Shown: positions 61,737 to 64,000 of the stretch, in pieces
Numbering within the stretch: the first letter of the stretch is position 1
How the letters are laid out: every line of letters starts with the position of its first letter
NCBI GenBank assembly: GCA_016714165.1
Contig: JADJNU010000001.1
Span: forward strand, 62,001-126,000
Origin: Bdellovibrionales bacterium
GTDB taxonomy: Bacteria; Bdellovibrionota; Bdellovibrionia; Bdellovibrionales; UBA1609
Direction of reading: 5' to 3'
Length of the DNA: 64,000 nucleotides
The notes under the pieces: model-generated
What the model was told of the DNA's origin: nothing
The model's database searches: none
The model's input: only the letters and a program-made list of their open reading frames with translations
Translations under genes and position numbers: made by a program

Positions 61737-62785
61737 CTTGTCCCTTCTGCCCATTCCGCAAGAAGTGTTTGAGCGGATCGATAATTCGGGCGTATCTCAA
61801 TGATACTCTGAAGGATCTCCATTGCGGCTCTGTGTTGGCCAAGTCCATGTAAGGCATGAGCTCTTGTGTAGGCGGCTGAGAAGCTTGTCTCGGGATCGTC
61901 CGAGTGGGTCAGCTCTGTTTGATCTACTTCAGAGAGGCAATCAACAAAAAGCCGACAATGAATAAGGATATCCAGTCTGAGCCAATCACGATTTTTGGAA
62001 GGAGGAGCCAAGCTAAGAATCTGAAGAGCTTGCTCCCAGGCTTCCGCGAATATAAAAAATATAGTGAACGTGTAAGCCATCTCAGGTCGGGCATCCGAGA
62101 TTTTCTTGGCTGTTGTAAGCCAAGAATCCAGAAGTGCCATTTCATTTTCAGACCATTTAATCGACATCCGCTCTTCAGTTGTTGGAGTGAGGTAATTTTG
62201 ATTACTGGTCGACAAGATGTTTCTTGCCCAGCGTTCCTTAAATCCAGTTTTATAAGCCTGAATTTCCTGATCCTCTGGAAACATGTTCAGGAGAGATTTG
62301 AGAATTCGCTCCTCCTCCTCAATCATCCGGTGGTTGGCGAGAAAACCCAATTTTTCCTTGAGTGTATTTTTCTTCTGAAGAATTTCGTCCTGGAGGCGTT
62401 TGCGGAGTTCGTCTCTTAATTTTTGAAACCTCGTGTCGTAATTGTCCCAGCCATGGGACAGAATTAGGTTTTCAAGCATTTGATGTTTCAGAGCCCCTTC
62501 AAACACGGCGCTGAGGACCTCGCGATTTGGCTTCACATCGTTGCGGCTCATGATTTCGATGAGAGCCAGCCAGGATGTCGGACGGTCACTTTGCAAGCGC
62601 TTAAGCAGAGGGTTAAACAGCAATTTAAGATAACCCGATTGGAGCAGAAAGCTCATTATCGCGAGTTCATGGGCGATGGGAAGTTCAGATTTTTCAAGCC
62701 GATCAGAGAGGATCTCCGCCACCTTTTCTGTATTTGACCAGCGTTTTAATAGTTCGCTGATCTCCCTCTCTATCTTCTGTTCCAA
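61733..62785 (-). CDS. TPR-like helical protein coupled to tamB
   Basis: 350 aa from a TTG at 62785, with GGGGG four bases upstream. There is no signal peptide, so it is cytoplasmic. It is wholly helical and Leu/Glu-rich. The C-terminus has TPR-like repeats (AAYTRAHALHGLGQHRAAMEILQSIIEIRPN). Its stop overlaps the tamB start as ATGA, so its level is tied to TamB. The function is unknown; an assembly or regulatory accessory of TamAB is a guess from coupling only. Confidence 0.75.
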   Translation of the reverse strand: MEQKIEREISELLKRWSNTEKVAEILSDRLEKSELPIAHELAIMSFLLQSGYLKLLFNPLLKRLQSDRPTSWLALIEIMSRNDVKPNREVLSAVFEGALKHQMLENLILSHGWDNYDTRFQKLRDELRKRLQDEILQKKNTLKEKLGFLANHRMIEEEERILKSLLNMFPEDQEIQAYKTGFKERWARNILSTSNQNYLTPTTEERMSIKWSENEMALLDSWLTTAKKISDARPEMAYTFTIFFIFAEAWEQALQILSLAPPSKNRDWLRLDILIHCRLFVDCLSEVDQTELTHSDDPETSFSAAYTRAHALHGLGQHRAAMEILQSIIEIRPNYRSAQTLLAEWAEGTR

Positions 62786-62840
62786 TTGGCCCCCATCTTC
62801 TCCTTCTATATTATGCTCTCAAGAAGGGGCATCGGCGAGA

Positions 62841-62852
62841 CCTGACGTCAGG
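62841..62852. repeat. 12-bp perfect palindrome upstream of the TPR-tamB-tamA operon
   Basis: CCTGACGTCAGG is self-complementary and lies 56 bases before the start of the TPR gene on the minus strand. It could be an operator for the operon, but it has no second copy that I can see. Confidence 0.4.
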
Positions 62853-62982
62853 CATTAAGGCCGTTGAAAGGGCTGTGAGATTTGATTTAACTAAAAAACC
62901 AAGTCTCTCAGCAAACGGGAAAAAATTGCCGAGCCTCAAGGCTGGAGCCTGGAAAGCACGGCCTGCCTTATTTCAAGTCGGG

Positions 62983-63546
62983 CTAGTCATTCACTCGGCC
63001 AACATAGTCACCCGTCCGCGTATCAATTTTGAGCTGGTCACCCTCATTGATGTGCAAAGGTACCTGCACAATGTAACCTGTCTGCAAAGTGGCGGGCTTG
63101 TAAGTATTAGTAACAGTATTTCCCTTATGGCCGGGATCTGTTTGGGTTACTTTGAGAACAACAGAGTTGGGAAGCTCAACACCGACGGCACGGTCGTTGT
63201 AAATGCAAACGTTCACTTCCATGTTTTCCAGGAGATATCGAGGAGCATCACCGAGAACATCATCGTTCAAAGCAAATTGCTCAAAAGAAGTCTGATCCAT
63301 GAAGTTGTATCCACTCTCGTCTTTGTAAAGAAAATTCATCGTCTGAAAATGGACGTCCGGTACAGTGAATTTTTCGCCCGATTTAATCGTTCGCTCCAAA
63401 TTAGAACCAGTGATGAGATGTTTCAATTTTGTCCGCGTAAACTGATTGCCCTTGCCAGGTTTTACGTGCTGAAAATCCACTATGGAATAAGGCTCGTTAT
63501 CGATGAGAATCTTCATTCCCTTTTTGAAGTCGCTTGTTGCCACCAT
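62983..63546 (-). CDS. efp: Translation elongation factor P
   Basis: 187 aa, the usual length. AAGGTGG lies upstream of the ATG. The N-terminal KOW-like domain contains VKPGKGNQF; Lys32 corresponds to the E. coli Lys34 that EpmA lysylates. Two OB-like domains follow, ending GDQLKIDTRTGDYVGRVND, the conserved EF-P C-terminal signature. EF-P relieves stalling at polyproline. The modification genes (epmA/epmB or others) are not in this window, but the tip Lys rather than Arg argues against EarP-type rhamnosylation. Confidence 0.97.
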   Translation of the reverse strand: MVATSDFKKGMKILIDNEPYSIVDFQHVKPGKGNQFTRTKLKHLITGSNLERTIKSGEKFTVPDVHFQTMNFLYKDESGYNFMDQTSFEQFALNDDVLGDAPRYLLENMEVNVCIYNDRAVGVELPNSVVLKVTQTDPGHKGNTVTNTYKPATLQTGYIVQVPLHINEGDQLKIDTRTGDYVGRVND

Positions 63547-63623
63547 AAGTTACCACCTTGAATGAGGATCTTTGCTTTTAAATGAAGCAGACCTCAAAGT
63601 AAACAAAAGATCAATCATTTGGG

Positions 63624-64000
63624 TCAGATTCGGGACTCTCGAGAAGTCGACACATGACTAAGAAGCTCCCTAAGGAACTGAACCTTTTCGTCTTTGCTCT
63701 GATTTTCTCTGTCCTTTAAAGGCTGTCTTGAAGAAGTTGATTCGGGGCCTTCTTTGATATTGTCAGCAGAACTAGGATTCAGCAGTTTGAAACGTTTGAT
63801 GATTTCATCGTGTTGTCCAAACTGCCTCTCAGCCTCGGCAAGGACTTGTCGGGCCTGATCGAGATCGTTGCGGACCAAAAAAGCATCAGCGAGGGAGATG
63901 ATTCGCTCCAAAGTTTTTAGCTTTGTCGAATCTAAAGATAGCCCTGCGGTAGGTTCTGCCAACGGAATCAAAGGTATTGCAGCATTTTCTCGTTGCCGCA
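63624..64000 (-). CDS. 3' part of a TPR-like gene, 5' end beyond window
   Basis: The frame stays open to the right window edge; a TTG at 63971 is not needed as a start. The visible 125 residues contain one TPR-like hairpin (IISLADAFLVRNDLDQARQVLAEAERQF) followed by a Ser/Glu/Lys-rich tail. Nothing more can be said about its role. It is 77 bases upstream of efp on the same strand. Confidence 0.55.
   Translation of the reverse strand, partial: RQRENAAIPLIPLAEPTAGLSLDSTKLKTLERIISLADAFLVRNDLDQARQVLAEAERQFGQHDEIIKRFKLLNPSSADNIKEGPESTSSRQPLKDRENQSKDEKVQFLRELLSHVSTSRESRI

Noticed and set aside
1..64000. tRNA, rRNA, insertion sequence, prophage or att site
   Set aside because: No cloverleaf, transposase, integrase or long inverted/direct repeat pair was found by reading both strands; a covariance-model search was not possible here.

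Overview
The window looks like a chromosomal segment of a Gram-negative bacterium, most likely a member of the Bdellovibrionota or a similar delta-type lineage. This is an inference from content, not from a marker search. The evidence is moderate G+C, many lipoproteins and exported proteins of unknown function, glycine-rich surface proteins, dense two-component signalling, Ser/Thr kinase and c-di-GMP genes, outer-membrane assembly genes (TamA/TamB), and frequent GTG/TTG starts with strong Shine-Dalgarno sites. I see no rRNA, tRNA, transposase, phage gene or CRISPR array.

Layout. 1-7343 (minus): a TraB-like protein cut by the window edge, a frameshifted exported protein, an exported protein with a histidine-kinase-type ATPase fold, a large glycine-rich lipoprotein, and monocistronic rpsD with a leader hairpin. 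7715-8860 (plus): a PA14/FN3 lipoprotein. 8810-13733 (minus): an exported operon of CapA-like phosphoesterase, DUF3160 protein, MEMO-family protein and a small ORF. 13969-19468 (plus): an overlapping cassette of sensor kinase, REC-kinase hybrid, CheY-like regulator and a glycine-rich exported protein with a C-terminal anchor. It converges on a FecR-domain outer-membrane protein (19427-21940). 22078-29207: a diguanylate cyclase, a frameshifted exported protein, a TetR regulator divergent from a FadE-type acyl-CoA dehydrogenase, a small exported protein and a PilZ protein. 29256-34487: alkaline phosphatase, DUF885 lipoprotein, patatin and a small beta-barrel.

34576-39340 (minus) is a tight four-gene operon: PuuA-like glutamate-amine ligase, iron alcohol dehydrogenase, class I gamma-glutamyl hydrolase and aldehyde dehydrogenase. 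Together they spell a gamma-glutamylation route for an amino alcohol such as ethanolamine. 39654-43301 holds two frameshifted signalling ATPases flanking rpmE (L31). 43416-46342: a DUF6580 membrane protein, an alpha/beta hydrolase and a CNT nucleoside transporter. 46721-51328: exported Cys/Gly-rich proteins, an ECF sigma factor with a probable anti-sigma partner, and a convergent Ser/Thr kinase. 51464-54651: an esterase/beta-lactamase fusion lipoprotein and a trypsin-like protease. 54942-62785 (minus): a TPR protein, TamB and TamA, translationally coupled. 62983-64000: efp and the end of another gene.

Four genes are each split by one base in a short homopolymer, with clear domain continuity across the break. 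Either the assembly carries indel errors or several signalling/exported genes are decaying. The most interesting biological items are the gamma-glutamyl operon, the exported ATPase-fold protein, the glycine-rich protein/kinase cassettes, the rpsD leader hairpin and the exported CapA-DUF3160-MEMO operon.
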